In this document: positions 18,501 through 26,400 of the stretch, piece by piece
How positions within the stretch are numbered: position 1 is the first letter of the stretch
Layout of the letters: each line of letters starts with the position of its first letter
Assembly (NCBI GenBank): GCA_003552985.1
Contig: PUPD01000094.1
Span: 1 to 41,037 of the forward strand
Length of the DNA stretch: 41,037 nt
Source of the DNA: Spirochaetaceae bacterium
Lineage (GTDB): Bacteria > Spirochaetota > Spirochaetia > DSM-27196 > SLAA01
Direction: 5' to 3'
Program-made: the position numbers and the translations under genes
Notes under the pieces: model-generated
Told to the model about the DNA's origin: nothing
What the model saw: the letters and a program-made list of their open reading frames with translations, nothing else
Database searches by the model: none

Positions 18501-18806
18501 ACCGTCGTAATCGTCAATGCGGTTGCCGATGGTCTCAAGCCGTTCCGCGCGGGCCTGGAGCTCCTCTTCAGCGCCCTGCAGACGCTTAAGCACCTCCCGT
18601 GCGGTCTTCTGATTGACTTCGATCTCAATTGCCATGTCCTTGAGGGCCGTCGCCTTCTCTTCAACAATAGCGTCGAGATCCTGTTGCACTTTTGCGGCGT
18701 AACGCTTGACTTTATCGAGTGACCGGTTGTTGCGGTCCAACTGCCGGTACACCGCGAGTATTAGTACTACCAGTACTAACACGATCACGTTTCCCGAGAA
18801 TATCAT
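15549..18806 (-). CDS. Giant membrane-anchored coiled-coil protein (SpiroCoCo-type)
   Basis: A 1085-residue protein with one N-terminal membrane helix (about 5-20) and then about 1000 residues of almost unbroken heptad pattern rich in Glu, Gln, Arg and Lys with few Pro or Gly. The last 45 residues change character: a compact helical module (N-V-V-K-L-A-H-Q-G-W-K-V-E-E-I-A-R-V-A-K-V-S, split here by its turn) that reads like a helix-turn-helix of the DUF6115/DUF2802 type. The layout matches the spirochaete proteins annotated as SpiroCoCo coiled-coil proteins. A fibre of this length could reach about 150 nm and suggests a cytoskeletal or cell-shape role, but this is inference. GAGGG precedes the ATG; it has its own promoter. 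Confidence 0.75.
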   Translation of the reverse strand: MIFSGNVIVLVLVVLILAVYRQLDRNNRSLDKVKRYAAKVQQDLDAIVEEKATALKDMAIEIEVNQKTAREVLKRLQGAEEELQARAERLETIGNRIDDYDGALDELVNMTDRAEQNINRIKEESEYIDNVGKRLKAAQERLNQLEARIPELTTRFSEANTARLEEVTREAFEHAEDKASQLEARISDGSSRVAELEDYLGGVERNAEQIAADTDTRLRERYDELVASFQDRTGEFEARMQDSFQQHKRSLETVDTEYQNRITAATEQARALETELMQDLRSRTEAEAAEIRGGLEQLHEQFSTARDDLVRKAEELGGQSQKMGAELQSHEQRLHESLNGLTEKTKKVIEAKSYELESSVLGAVEERIHAYETDLNYRFNKIESVAGEVDRLEAGMRQAIETAQNRLLQEMEAYRERLKEIRAADKNESEAAMSELRDGMKALEKDLQELKQRAYDNVNENLRVFEDEFFSDLRERSLAMESKLSEWQKEIQRSLEEVAQSARSERDELEQRYSAEHSERLTALEQRVQNHVERLDNRVRAFQQEVEQTFTTAREELGGEREAIVSELRTMKGDLTTQFQQELSQHGSALREEVAKHKKTVAQHLDELGKQVDQARSEINARVDGTRSEVEVWQAEIQQHLRSGEAEIRNLFADLKVNTSNTVASMRDEFARQRDELVEEHQYDRNRIREEIEELGNKVESLKNDLSQRTEQALERFDQDYRTFHDELQKTAREIHSQTEERRKEFRSFVQNSYEQFQATQQKLFSKLEEETKLLQVNLNEIDKRQKSFIEQTKIFERADALKLQLQEDIEELKAEIARVDAQRGEVRELENQFAKIRKLATESSEKLGKFMAEKRRIDLLEEEYKKLIGMSHSVETKLEQVTASNDTVQELQAGLRNLDSLQREVEDRYARLEKKKSIIDITTDGVDKNFQYLESLEKRLDELQGELTAIPQDLNELTQRVEKLSSNKKDADAAVKKLQTLDKTLKELEERAAQLQQAREWLARTETRLEELGREANDQVKLLASLVKEDVSKGKDAQKGAPSADARDNVVKLAHQGWKVEEIARVAKVSRGEVELILELAGKK

Positions 18807-18838
18807 GCTTTCCCTCTCCCAGCATCTGTGTTCTCTAC

Positions 18839-18867
18839 AGTATATAGCACAATCGCTAAGACTGCAT
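18839..18867 (-). promoter_or_regulatory. Promoter of the giant coiled-coil gene
   Basis: On the minus strand: ATGCAG (18862-18867), 17-nt spacer, TATACT (18839-18844), leaving about 25 nt of leader with a GAGGG Shine-Dalgarno. It lies in the 69-nt gap after the HAD gene. Confidence 0.5.
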
Positions 18868-18875
18868 ACGAATAA

Positions 18876-19550
18876 TCAGCGCGTTTTCAGAACCGCGTTC
18901 TCGAGAACCCAACTGCGCAGGGTGTTGTAGCGTGAGAAAGTAAGGATTGCTCGGGAGTCTTTCACCGGAGAGCGAGCCAGGTGGGCAGCGTGCATGCCGG
19001 CGCTCACGGCGCCAACTACGTCGTACTTGTAACTGTTACCGACATAGAGGATTTCCTCGGGCCGGCACGCGAAGCGGCGGGCAAGCTCGAGGAAGGGCTC
19101 GGGGTTCGGTTTGAGGTAGCCAACTTCCTCGCTGGAGAACGCGCAATCCCAGCAGTCGTCAAGGCCAAGCATGCCGAGCTTACGACTCACCGGGAAGTCG
19201 GAAGTAACGCCGACCTTGAGCCCGGCGCTGCGGAACGCTTCCACCGTTTCCACAACGCCGTCATACAGCGGGACGTGATTGATGACCTGCTCCCACTCGG
19301 TGTAGATCCGCTCGTTGATGATGCGCTCGGCATCGGCGGTGCTGATCGCCATCTCGACGCCGAGCAGCTCCGCCTGCACCCGGTGGAAGTCCTCAATCGG
19401 TCGAACGCTGCGAATTCTACGTCGCACTCTGCCAAAGCAGCGCATCAAACCGAGGTTGCGCACTACGAAGCCGAAGGAACGCAGATACATTTTCGAGTTC
19501 GGATACAGTGTTCCGTCGATGTCAAACCCAACGGCTTTGAGCGCTAACAA
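18876..19550 (-). CDS. HAD superfamily hydrolase
   Basis: A 224-residue HAD-IA-like phosphatase. Motif I is G-F-D-I-D-G-T-L-Y, motif II is V-T-S-D-F, the motif III Lys lies in G-Y-L-K-P-N, and motif IV is Y-V-G-N-S-Y-K-Y-D-V, where the first acidic residue of the usual G-D-S is Asn. Substrate unknown. The start must be TTG (19550), which directly follows the TAG of the tonB-like gene with no gap; no upstream ATG exists, so it is probably translated by coupling. Last gene of the TPR-barrel-ExbBD-TonB operon. A phosphatase is not an obvious part of such a system and may only share the transcript. Confidence 0.8.
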   Translation of the reverse strand: MLALKAVGFDIDGTLYPNSKMYLRSFGFVVRNLGLMRCFGRVRRRIRSVRPIEDFHRVQAELLGVEMAISTADAERIINERIYTEWEQVINHVPLYDGVVETVEAFRSAGLKVGVTSDFPVSRKLGMLGLDDCWDCAFSSEEVGYLKPNPEPFLELARRFACRPEEILYVGNSYKYDVVGAVSAGMHAAHLARSPVKDSRAILTFSRYNTLRSWVLENAVLKTR

Positions 19551-20603
19551 CTAAATGACGTCTCCCCGATTGATTACCAACGTAAAAATGCCGGTTTGCG
19601 TGTGCGTCTGTCCGCTTGGTAGCGGTTCGAAACGCCATCCGCGAACCTCCTCGCGCACTTTTTCGTTCACGCGAGTATAGCGTGAGCGCTGTTGGAAAAT
19701 CAAGGAGCCCGGTACAACAAATCCACGCGCGTCCACATCGAACACGACGACAATCGTAGTTATTGGGGGAACATTGTCACCAAAATCTTCGGCGCTGAAC
19801 TCCAGGCCGATATTCGGAACCCCGCGCCCGCTGATTCCGCGGATCATCCCGGTGTCATCGACCGCTCGATCGGCAGTAGGTTCGTCAGGGTCTCGATCGC
19901 CCGGGGCGGGGTCACCCTCGCGCGGGTCGGACGGCTGGCGACGCGCTTCGGAGACGGACTCCAGCACCTCGCGCAGTTGACGCTCGAACTCAGGATCGCG
20001 CTCGATATGTTGCGCGAGCGTGTCGGCTTCGCGTTCATCCATCCGCTCCGCGGGCGCCGCGGCATCCTGTTCCTCGCGCACCCAGTCAGGAAGCTCGGCG
20101 CGCTGCTCGCGCTCGGAAGCGAGCTCATCGAGATCGGGTACCTGTCGCTCAGACCGGCTGCGCTCTGCGGTACGGTCGCCGCCGAGGAGGTCGACATCGT
20201 CGGGCGGCGGCAGCGGGTCGCGCGGCGGCGGTTCGGCCGGTTCGGGTTCCGGCTCCGCCTCGGGCTCGGGAGTTGGTTCCGGTTCGCGTCTCGGCTCGGG
20301 AGTTGGTTCCGGTTCGGGTGCCGGCTCGGGTTCGGCTGCGGGCGGCGCCGGCTCCGGTTCCGGTTCCGGCTCAGGCGTCGGTTCAGCCTGAGACAGCTCC
20401 TGCGGTGCAGGCTCGGGTTCCGGCTCTGCGGGCGCTTCCTCTTCCAGCTCAAAGTCATCGAGCGAGACGTAGATAGGCGGCTCGTACTCCGGATAGGGCT
20501 CGATGTTCCAGCCAATCAGGAACAACAGCCCCAAAATCAGGATGTGAATCCCGATTGCTATTGCACTGCTTATCGCGAGACGCTCGCGATCGGAACGCAT
20601 CAT
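19551..20603 (-). CDS. TonB-family energy transducer
   Basis: A 350-residue protein: short cytoplasmic start, one membrane helix (about 11-31), then a long periplasmic spacer of Pro-Glu repeats (about 50-140) and a more mixed charged region. The last 80 residues have the TonB C-terminal pattern (V-V-V-F-D-V-D-A-R-G, then a V-R-G-W-R-F-E-P segment and a final strand). It should link ExbB/ExbD proton flow to an outer-membrane partner, most simply the barrel encoded upstream. The gene overlaps exbD by 4 nt (ATGA). The Pro-Glu part is built of short G+C-rich DNA repeats (about 20230-20440) prone to slippage, and its complement forms a long false reading frame. Confidence 0.85.
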   Translation of the reverse strand: MMRSDRERLAISSAIAIGIHILILGLLFLIGWNIEPYPEYEPPIYVSLDDFELEEEAPAEPEPEPAPQELSQAEPTPEPEPEPEPAPPAAEPEPAPEPEPTPEPRREPEPTPEPEAEPEPEPAEPPPRDPLPPPDDVDLLGGDRTAERSRSERQVPDLDELASEREQRAELPDWVREEQDAAAPAERMDEREADTLAQHIERDPEFERQLREVLESVSEARRQPSDPREGDPAPGDRDPDEPTADRAVDDTGMIRGISGRGVPNIGLEFSAEDFGDNVPPITTIVVVFDVDARGFVVPGSLIFQQRSRYTRVNEKVREEVRGWRFEPLPSGQTHTQTGIFTLVINRGDVI

Positions 20604-21034
20604 GAGCCCGGTGCCCCCGTGTCTTCGCGCGTTCTGAGATTGACGCCGCGAAAGCCGTTTCTCCGCAGCACGTCCAGTACCCGCACCATCGTTTCGTACG
20701 CCACGGTGCGATCGCCTTCGATGATAACCGACCTGCCGACCTCTTCGTCAGCTTCCTGTGCAGCCACGTTTAGGCGCGCGGCGGCCTCACGGAACTCGTC
20801 AAACGTATAACGGTCGCGGTTAATATACAGCTCGTCCTCGCCGACGACCGTCACGACCACGCGCGTCATCACCACCGGATCGGCAGTGTCCGCGCCGGGC
20901 AGATCGATACTGATCCCCGGAGTCATGATGAAGGTGCTCGACACCATGAAAAACACCACCAGCTGAAAGACCACGTCGATCATCGGAATGAGGTCGACAT
21001 TGGCTTTTGGCGAGAGGCGTCGCTTAAACTGCAT
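20600..21034 (-). CDS. exbD: ExbD/TolR-family biopolymer transport protein
   Basis: A 144-residue protein with one membrane helix (about 16-36) carrying the proton-pathway Asp in L-I-P-M-I-D-V-V-F-Q-L, followed by a periplasmic domain that ends N-G-F-R-G-V-N-L-R-T. It forms the stator channel with ExbB and couples proton flow to TonB or to another periplasmic partner. Its start overlaps the end of exbB by 11 nt and its end overlaps tonB by 4 nt, so the three are translated together. The family alone does not separate ExbD from TolR; the TonB-like neighbour favours ExbD. Confidence 0.9.
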   Translation of the reverse strand: MQFKRRLSPKANVDLIPMIDVVFQLVVFFMVSSTFIMTPGISIDLPGADTADPVVMTRVVVTVVGEDELYINRDRYTFDEFREAAARLNVAAQEADEEVGRSVIIEGDRTVAYETMVRVLDVLRRNGFRGVNLRTREDTGAPGS

Positions 21035-21644
21035 CGTAGCCGTTCCCCTTTAGCAGCAGCACCATCTCGCTCACCCGGTTCTCGAGGTGGATGATCGAAT
21101 GGTTAACTTTGCTGACGAGGTAGTTATAGAAAATGATCGCGGGAATCGAGACGATGATGCCGGCGGCGGTGGTGAGCAGCGCTTCCGATATGCCCCGCGC
21201 CAGAATCGCAGGATCACCGGCCGCCCCGAACTCGCCGAGCACGCCGAAAGCCTGGATATTGCCGGTAACGGTACCAAGCAACCCCAGAAGCGGCGAGATA
21301 TGCGCAATCGTCCCGAGCGAGGTCAAAAACCGCTCCATGCGCGGGATCTCCATATTGGCCGCGTCGCTGATCGAGGCTTTGATCACTTCCTGCGAGTAAT
21401 GGCGATGCTCGATACCCACCTTCATCAGGTTCGCCACCGGACTTGGATTGCTTTCGCAGATTGCGAGTGCTTCGTCGAAGTGATGCTTCTCCAGTGTCTG
21501 CTTCAACCGATTGATGATCTGACTTTCGTCTCCGCGAATCTTGCGGAAGTACAAGAGGCGCTCGATGATAATTGCGGCGGCGATAACCGAAAGAATGACT
21601 ATGATGACGAGAATGACTCCGCCACGGGCGAACAACTCTACCAT
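21024..21644 (-). CDS. exbB: ExbB/TolQ/MotA-family proton channel protein
   Basis: A 206-residue protein with three membrane helices: one near the N-terminus (G-V-I-L-V-I-I-V-I-L-S) and two close together at about 115-180, with the family pattern L-G-T-I-A-x-I-S-P-L-L-G-L-L-G-T-V and the second G-I-S-E-A-L-L-T-T-A-A-G. A longer frame exists up to 21725, but AAGGAG 6 nt before the ATG at 21644 fixes this start, and the extra residues would overlap the barrel gene. Partner of the ExbD encoded next. Confidence 0.92.
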   Translation of the reverse strand: MVELFARGGVILVIIVILSVIAAAIIIERLLYFRKIRGDESQIINRLKQTLEKHHFDEALAICESNPSPVANLMKVGIEHRHYSQEVIKASISDAANMEIPRMERFLTSLGTIAHISPLLGLLGTVTGNIQAFGVLGEFGAAGDPAILARGISEALLTTAAGIIVSIPAIIFYNYLVSKVNHSIIHLENRVSEMVLLLKGNGYDAV

Positions 21645-21663
21645 TAACTGCTCCTTATCCTCT

Positions 21664-23349
21664 TTACAGTGAAATCTGCGTACTGAAAATGACCCGGAAT
21701 CCGGGTTCAATGAACGGCCGTTCATCCTCGATCGACGAACCCAGGCTAGGACGGCCGTCGTCGAGTAACGGCTCGAGAATGTCTTCGAACGACAACCGAA
21801 ACTCTATCCCTTCGGTGGCCTCGGCACGACCGAACAGCGTCAACCTGGGGGGGACCGGTTCGTCGTAGATCCGGAAGAGGTTCTCGGCCCCTGCAGAGAG
21901 CGTACCGGCCTGATTCTGCAGCTCGAGCTGCGCGCTGATGCTGTGGGTTGGGTCAAGCACCGAGGTGTCGAGCATCTGCCCTTCCCAACCGAGCCTGAAG
22001 CGAAGGGTCTCCGCCAGTCTAGCGGTTAGCCCGAGCGAAGGCGTCAGCAGCGTGCGCTCACGCTGGTCAAACTCGAAGCGGTCCCCGACGAAGTCGCCGA
22101 GGACAAGACGGTTCTCTATGCGCGCGTAACGCACCGCTGCTTCCAGCGTGTTATCCGGCCCGTCGAGCTCATACACCCCTCCGAGCTCACCGTACCATTC
22201 GGCCTCGTTGCGGGGGGCATTGCCGTCGGAGTCCCGCAGCCCAAGCATCGGGATTTCCTCCCACAGGTCGAAGAAGCGCTTGCGGTGAATCTGCTGGCCG
22301 CCTTCGGCATGCAGCGTGAGCTCCGAAAACGGGTTGCCCTGCAGCCGCAGATGAAACGGAACATGAACCTGCTCGTCCACCTCCCACACGGCGCCGACGC
22401 CGACCCCGAGCGAGAGTGGCGGTTCGAAGAAGTACTCCAGTTCTCCGTATAGGTCCGCATTCTGCGCGGTCGGTATGCTGTCACCGTCCTTCTCGTCGAG
22501 AAAGCGGATGTCATAACCGCCGCGAAGCGCCGCGTCGACCGAAGGCAAGCTGAACTCGGCCGCAAGCCGTGGCTCCAGCACCGTCTCTCGCGCGCGCGGC
22601 GGTTCTTCGGCATCGGTAAGCACCCGCCCGACCGTCGATGCGTTTAGCCGTGCGGTCAGCCTCAGCGCATCGGCCGGCGAAAGGCTCAGCTGCGTGCCGC
22701 CTGAGAGATAACGGTGCTCAGCGGAGTAGAACTTCTCACCGTCCTCCTCGCCCTGAGCCCGAGCCTGCTCCTGCAGCCCCTCCTCGCGCGAAAAGAACCG
22801 GCCGTCGAGCTCAAGCCCAACCGGTCCGAGGTCACCGGCAACCCAGCCGTCGATGAGGTTGTCGCGACGGAAAAAGCCGGTTCCCGACTCCTTCCCAGAG
22901 TACCCGTCGATCCCATCGTGAGCAAACTCGAAGCGGAAGCGTGGATCGGCGCCGAGCTTGTAGAGACTCAGGGCGCCCAGAATATGGTTCATATTTCCGG
23001 TACCAAGCCGCCCGGTCGTGTAAATTGACGACTCCCCCGGGTCGGGCTCTCGTGGGTCGGTCACGTCCGGATCCAACCCCGGCTGCGGGAGAATCGTTGC
23101 AGCGAGCTCCGCGTCCTCGGTCCCCGGGAGCGGTACCTGTACCTGCGGCAACGGCAGCGGCGGCGAGCCCGGGAGCTCCGCGTCCACCACCTCTACCCGC
23201 AAGTCCTCGACCTCCAACAACAGAGTCGGCACGAGGATCTCCGTATCTTCCGGAGACTCCGGGCCGGCCTGGGGTTCTTCAGCTCGAGATACCGGCGCCA
23301 GGGCTGCAGTCAACATTATTGCCAGAACGGTAAATCGGAACGGCTTCAC
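21664..23349 (-). CDS. Predicted outer-membrane beta-barrel protein
   Basis: A 561-residue exported protein. Signal peptide 1-23 ends S-R-A before E-E. Residues 25-110 are an acidic, Pro-rich, non-barrel region (with a segment E-I-L-V-P-T-L-L-L-E that could serve as a TonB-contact sequence). From about 115 to the end, alternating polar and hydrophobic strands with aromatic girdles and acidic turns recur, as in a barrel of perhaps 18-22 strands. I see no plug domain, so it is not a standard TonB-dependent receptor. The C-terminus is S-T-Q-I-S-L rather than an aromatic. The start is GTG, with AGGAGAG inside the last codons of the TPR gene, whose stop is 3 nt upstream. Confidence 0.7.
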   Translation of the reverse strand: MKPFRFTVLAIMLTAALAPVSRAEEPQAGPESPEDTEILVPTLLLEVEDLRVEVVDAELPGSPPLPLPQVQVPLPGTEDAELAATILPQPGLDPDVTDPREPDPGESSIYTTGRLGTGNMNHILGALSLYKLGADPRFRFEFAHDGIDGYSGKESGTGFFRRDNLIDGWVAGDLGPVGLELDGRFFSREEGLQEQARAQGEEDGEKFYSAEHRYLSGGTQLSLSPADALRLTARLNASTVGRVLTDAEEPPRARETVLEPRLAAEFSLPSVDAALRGGYDIRFLDEKDGDSIPTAQNADLYGELEYFFEPPLSLGVGVGAVWEVDEQVHVPFHLRLQGNPFSELTLHAEGGQQIHRKRFFDLWEEIPMLGLRDSDGNAPRNEAEWYGELGGVYELDGPDNTLEAAVRYARIENRLVLGDFVGDRFEFDQRERTLLTPSLGLTARLAETLRFRLGWEGQMLDTSVLDPTHSISAQLELQNQAGTLSAGAENLFRIYDEPVPPRLTLFGRAEATEGIEFRLSFEDILEPLLDDGRPSLGSSIEDERPFIEPGFRVIFSTQISL

Positions 23350-23352
23350 GGA

Positions 23353-26268
23353 TCAACTCTCTCCTAGCAAACGGCGCGCTTCGGCCGTCCACTCCGAATT
23401 CGGGAACTCGCTCTTGAGCTCCTCCAGGATGGCGTCGGCTTCCGGCCTGCGACCGGCGCGATGATTCATCTCGGCCGAGCGATAGAGCGAGCGCGCCACA
23501 TGGTCGTCGTCGCCCGGATTGATGGAAGCGGCCTCCAGGAACCCTTCCGCGGCACGCGCGTACTCACCCTGCTCGCCGGCGTGCTCCGCGAGCATGAATG
23601 CTGCTTGTCCGGCGTTTGCCGGATCGTCCTTGGTAAACTCCTTCGTCTCGCGCAGCAGTGGCAGCACGATAGCCAGTTCACGGGCACCCGCCGCGGTTTC
23701 GTAAAACACCAGCTGCGCGAGCTCGATAATCGCCTCCCGGCCGGCAGAGGTCCGGGCACGGTCGTTGTTTTCAATCCTCACCCACAGACCGGCTTCACGT
23801 TGCGATAAGCCACCTATCAGTAACACCAACTGATCCGCAATGCTGCGCGCACCGACCTCCTCAGCACGCTCAGGATAGCCGGCGATAAGCTGAGTGTAGA
23901 GGTTGAGCGCATTGCGATACTCACGTCGATCACGATAGATCTCAGCCGAGCGCTCCATCGTTTGTGCCCGGAACTCGCTGTCGCGGTACTGCTCGAGCAA
24001 GCGTTCCCACAGCAGAAGCGCGCCTGATCTCTCACCAAGGCGATAAGACGCATCACCGCCCCAGTACAACGCCGCGTCCACCAGCCGCCCGTCCGGGAAG
24101 CTGTTGCGATACTCGCTGAATGCGCTACGCGCCCGATCATAATTACCGTCGGCAAGCAATAGCTCGCCCCGCGCGTACAGCGCCTGCTCGGCAAGCGGGC
24201 TATCCGGGAAGCGCTCGTAGACCTCTCGATAGGCTTCTATCGCATCTTCGATGCGCTGAAGCGCCGCCAGCTGGGCAGCGTACTCGAAGCGCGCATCATC
24301 GGCGTAGTCGGATCGAGGATAGTCGAGGTACAGATTGCGGAACTGCACCGCCGCGTCCTCATGCCGCCCGCGTGCCGCCAGCGTTTGCCCATAAATGAAG
24401 GCCGCTTCGATGCGCAACTGCCGGGGCGCATCCAGCGCCTCCACGCGCCGCAGGCGTTCCTCAGCCCGTTCGTAGTCGCCGTCCTGAAACGCGCTCCACC
24501 CGCCGAGATAGGCGGCGCGGGCGGCGAACTCGTGTCCCTCGTCGTGCTCTACCAGCCGGTCGAACAGCTCGATCGCGTCGCCGAAGCGCGCGAGCTGGTA
24601 CGAAGCCCACCCTCGATAATACAGCACGTATGGGAAGATCTCCTGCAGCTCGTCGTATTCGGCCGCATCATCCGGCAAATCGTCGAATGCCTCGACCGCC
24701 TCGGCGTAGTTGCGCTGCGAAACGAGCGCAATCCCCTCGAGATAACCGAACTCGATTGCCCCGAGACGATCTTCTTTCAACAGTTCGGGATACTCCTCCG
24801 CGAACGAACGTGACTCATCGACCAGTTTCTCGGTACGCCCGGTGCGGAACAGCAGCTTATGAAACTCAAGCCGCGCGGTCAGATCACGCGGACGCACCGA
24901 GAGGTAGTCGCGAATACTCGACAGCGCTTCCTCCAGGTCGTCGCGCTCCCGCTTTACCGAGGCACGCAGTCGCAGCATCTCAGGAGCCAGCTCACCCGCA
25001 CGCGCGCCGGCGAAGGTTCGCGCAATCGTCGCATCGGCTTCGCCGAGCTCGCCCTTGCGGTACTGCGCAAACGCGAGCTGATAGGCAGCTTCACCGAAGT
25101 GTTCGGACGCGGGGTAGTCCTGCACGACGGTCTGGAAACGCTCGGCAGCCGCCGACCAGTCTTCCTGTGCCAGCCGCACCGCACCAAGGCGCAACAACAC
25201 TCGCTCGCGCTCGTCGGGAGACTCCTCCTCGGCGAGGTATAGCTCCAGGATCTCGACCGCGCGGGCAAGCTCTCCTCGCCGTTCGCGCAGATGGGAAAGG
25301 TACAAAGGCACCAACTCGCTGACAGGCTGGGCGTGCCGCGCATCCCACACACGTCGAAGATAGAGGTCGGCGATCTCGTACTCGCCGCGCTCGTAGGCGT
25401 CGATACCCACTTGCAGCCAAAAGTCCGAAAGCAGATCCGACCTGCCGGCCAGGCGGCGCTCAGCCTCGAGTAGCGCGCTATCGACCTGGTCGCGGTCTCC
25501 GCTGCGCTGCGCCTCGTTGAACTTGCGCTGCAGCGCCACTCGCGCTACCTCAGGCTCGCCCTCGACGAGCTCGGCGTACAGCCCGCGAGCCTCATCGTGT
25601 TCCTGCGAAGCCCACAGCGCCTCAGCACGGTACAGCATCACCTTATGCCGCCACGGCATCGAAAGCGCATCGAGATCAAGCCTGCCGGTGAACTCAAGAA
25701 CCGTATCAAGCTCCTCGTCCTGTACATATAGCGAGCTCAGGAGTGCCGCCGCGTACGACTCCGAAGCCGGATCATCTACGGTCTCGAACATCAGCTCCAG
25801 CGTCGCGCGCGCCCTGCGCGGCTCCTCCACGCCGATCTCAGCCAATGCCCGATACAGCAGAGCCTGGTCACGCAGCGCCGAGCCCGGCCGCTGCTCGATG
25901 AACGCGTTCAGGTCGTTGATTGCACCGAGGTAGTCTTCCAGCTGGTACCGGCTCAGCCCTTTCCAGAACGGGAGTTCGCCGAGGTACTGGGTTGACCGAA
26001 AGCGAGATTCCACCCGGCGAAAGACACGCAACGCGTCCTGGTGACGCCCGAGGCGGTACAGCACTACGCCGCGCCGAAATTGTGCGTCAGGTATTGCGGG
26101 CGAGCTCGGATACTGTCTGATCAGCGCGTCGTAGCGATTAAGCGCAAGCTCCCATTCCTGGGCCCGAAACCGCGCTTCCGCCTCCTGGAAAATGCTGCGG
26201 TCGGCTGCTTGCGCAGGCCACACACCTATCCCCACGAGGAGTGTGACGATGAGCAGGATGTTTTTCAT
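23353..26268 (-). CDS. Large periplasmic TPR-repeat protein
   Basis: A 971-residue exported protein. Signal peptide 1-21 ends A-Q-A before A-D. The remainder is tetratricopeptide-like repeats in a row, probably more than 20, recognisable by recurring A-L-x-x-Y-x-x-L-I-x-x-Y-P and G-x-x-x-Y-R-L-G elements with Y-P-x-S-x-x-A-x-x-A linkers of the YbgF/CpoB/BamD type. Such solenoids bind peptide tails or bridge complexes in the periplasm. First gene of an operon with the barrel, ExbB, ExbD and TonB, so it is probably a scaffold between the inner-membrane motor and the outer membrane. The promoter ends 8 nt before the ATG and no Shine-Dalgarno is visible. Confidence 0.85.
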   Translation of the reverse strand: MKNILLIVTLLVGIGVWPAQAADRSIFQEAEARFRAQEWELALNRYDALIRQYPSSPAIPDAQFRRGVVLYRLGRHQDALRVFRRVESRFRSTQYLGELPFWKGLSRYQLEDYLGAINDLNAFIEQRPGSALRDQALLYRALAEIGVEEPRRARATLELMFETVDDPASESYAAALLSSLYVQDEELDTVLEFTGRLDLDALSMPWRHKVMLYRAEALWASQEHDEARGLYAELVEGEPEVARVALQRKFNEAQRSGDRDQVDSALLEAERRLAGRSDLLSDFWLQVGIDAYERGEYEIADLYLRRVWDARHAQPVSELVPLYLSHLRERRGELARAVEILELYLAEEESPDERERVLLRLGAVRLAQEDWSAAAERFQTVVQDYPASEHFGEAAYQLAFAQYRKGELGEADATIARTFAGARAGELAPEMLRLRASVKRERDDLEEALSSIRDYLSVRPRDLTARLEFHKLLFRTGRTEKLVDESRSFAEEYPELLKEDRLGAIEFGYLEGIALVSQRNYAEAVEAFDDLPDDAAEYDELQEIFPYVLYYRGWASYQLARFGDAIELFDRLVEHDEGHEFAARAAYLGGWSAFQDGDYERAEERLRRVEALDAPRQLRIEAAFIYGQTLAARGRHEDAAVQFRNLYLDYPRSDYADDARFEYAAQLAALQRIEDAIEAYREVYERFPDSPLAEQALYARGELLLADGNYDRARSAFSEYRNSFPDGRLVDAALYWGGDASYRLGERSGALLLWERLLEQYRDSEFRAQTMERSAEIYRDRREYRNALNLYTQLIAGYPERAEEVGARSIADQLVLLIGGLSQREAGLWVRIENNDRARTSAGREAIIELAQLVFYETAAGARELAIVLPLLRETKEFTKDDPANAGQAAFMLAEHAGEQGEYARAAEGFLEAASINPGDDDHVARSLYRSAEMNHRAGRRPEADAILEELKSEFPNSEWTAEARRLLGES

Positions 26269-26276
26269 ACGCTATG

Positions 26277-26305
26277 AGAATACCTCAGCGGTTATGGTTA
26301 TTCAA
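26277..26305 (-). promoter_or_regulatory. Promoter abutting the TPR operon start
   Basis: On the minus strand: TTGAAT (26300-26305), 17-nt spacer, TATTCT (26277-26282). The ATG at 26268 is 8 nt past the -10, so the first gene of the operon is probably read from a leaderless mRNA. Confidence 0.5.
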
Positions 26306-26400
26306 TTGTGGCGGCCATTAGTCGCGTGTGGCGGCTTTTAGTCAGTCACGTGGCCATTAGTTAGTCCGGCCGTAAGTCTAATGTTGTGTGGCGGTTATCA
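26306..26400. repeat. Degenerate short direct repeats upstream of the TPR operon
   Basis: Four variants of a TGTGGCGGCCATTAGTC-like unit: 26306-26323, 26327-26343, 26347-26365 (GTGGCCATTAGTTAGTC) and 26385-26400 (TGTGTGGCGGTTATCA, running into the stop of the next gene). They sit just upstream of the TPR-operon -35 box, so they may be repeated protein-binding sites or a decayed tandem array. Confidence 0.5.

Noticed and set aside
19692-20810. 372-codon plus-strand frame opposite tonB and exbD
   Set aside because: It is the complement of the Pro-Glu repeats, with no family motif; the minus-strand genes have clear domains and overlaps.
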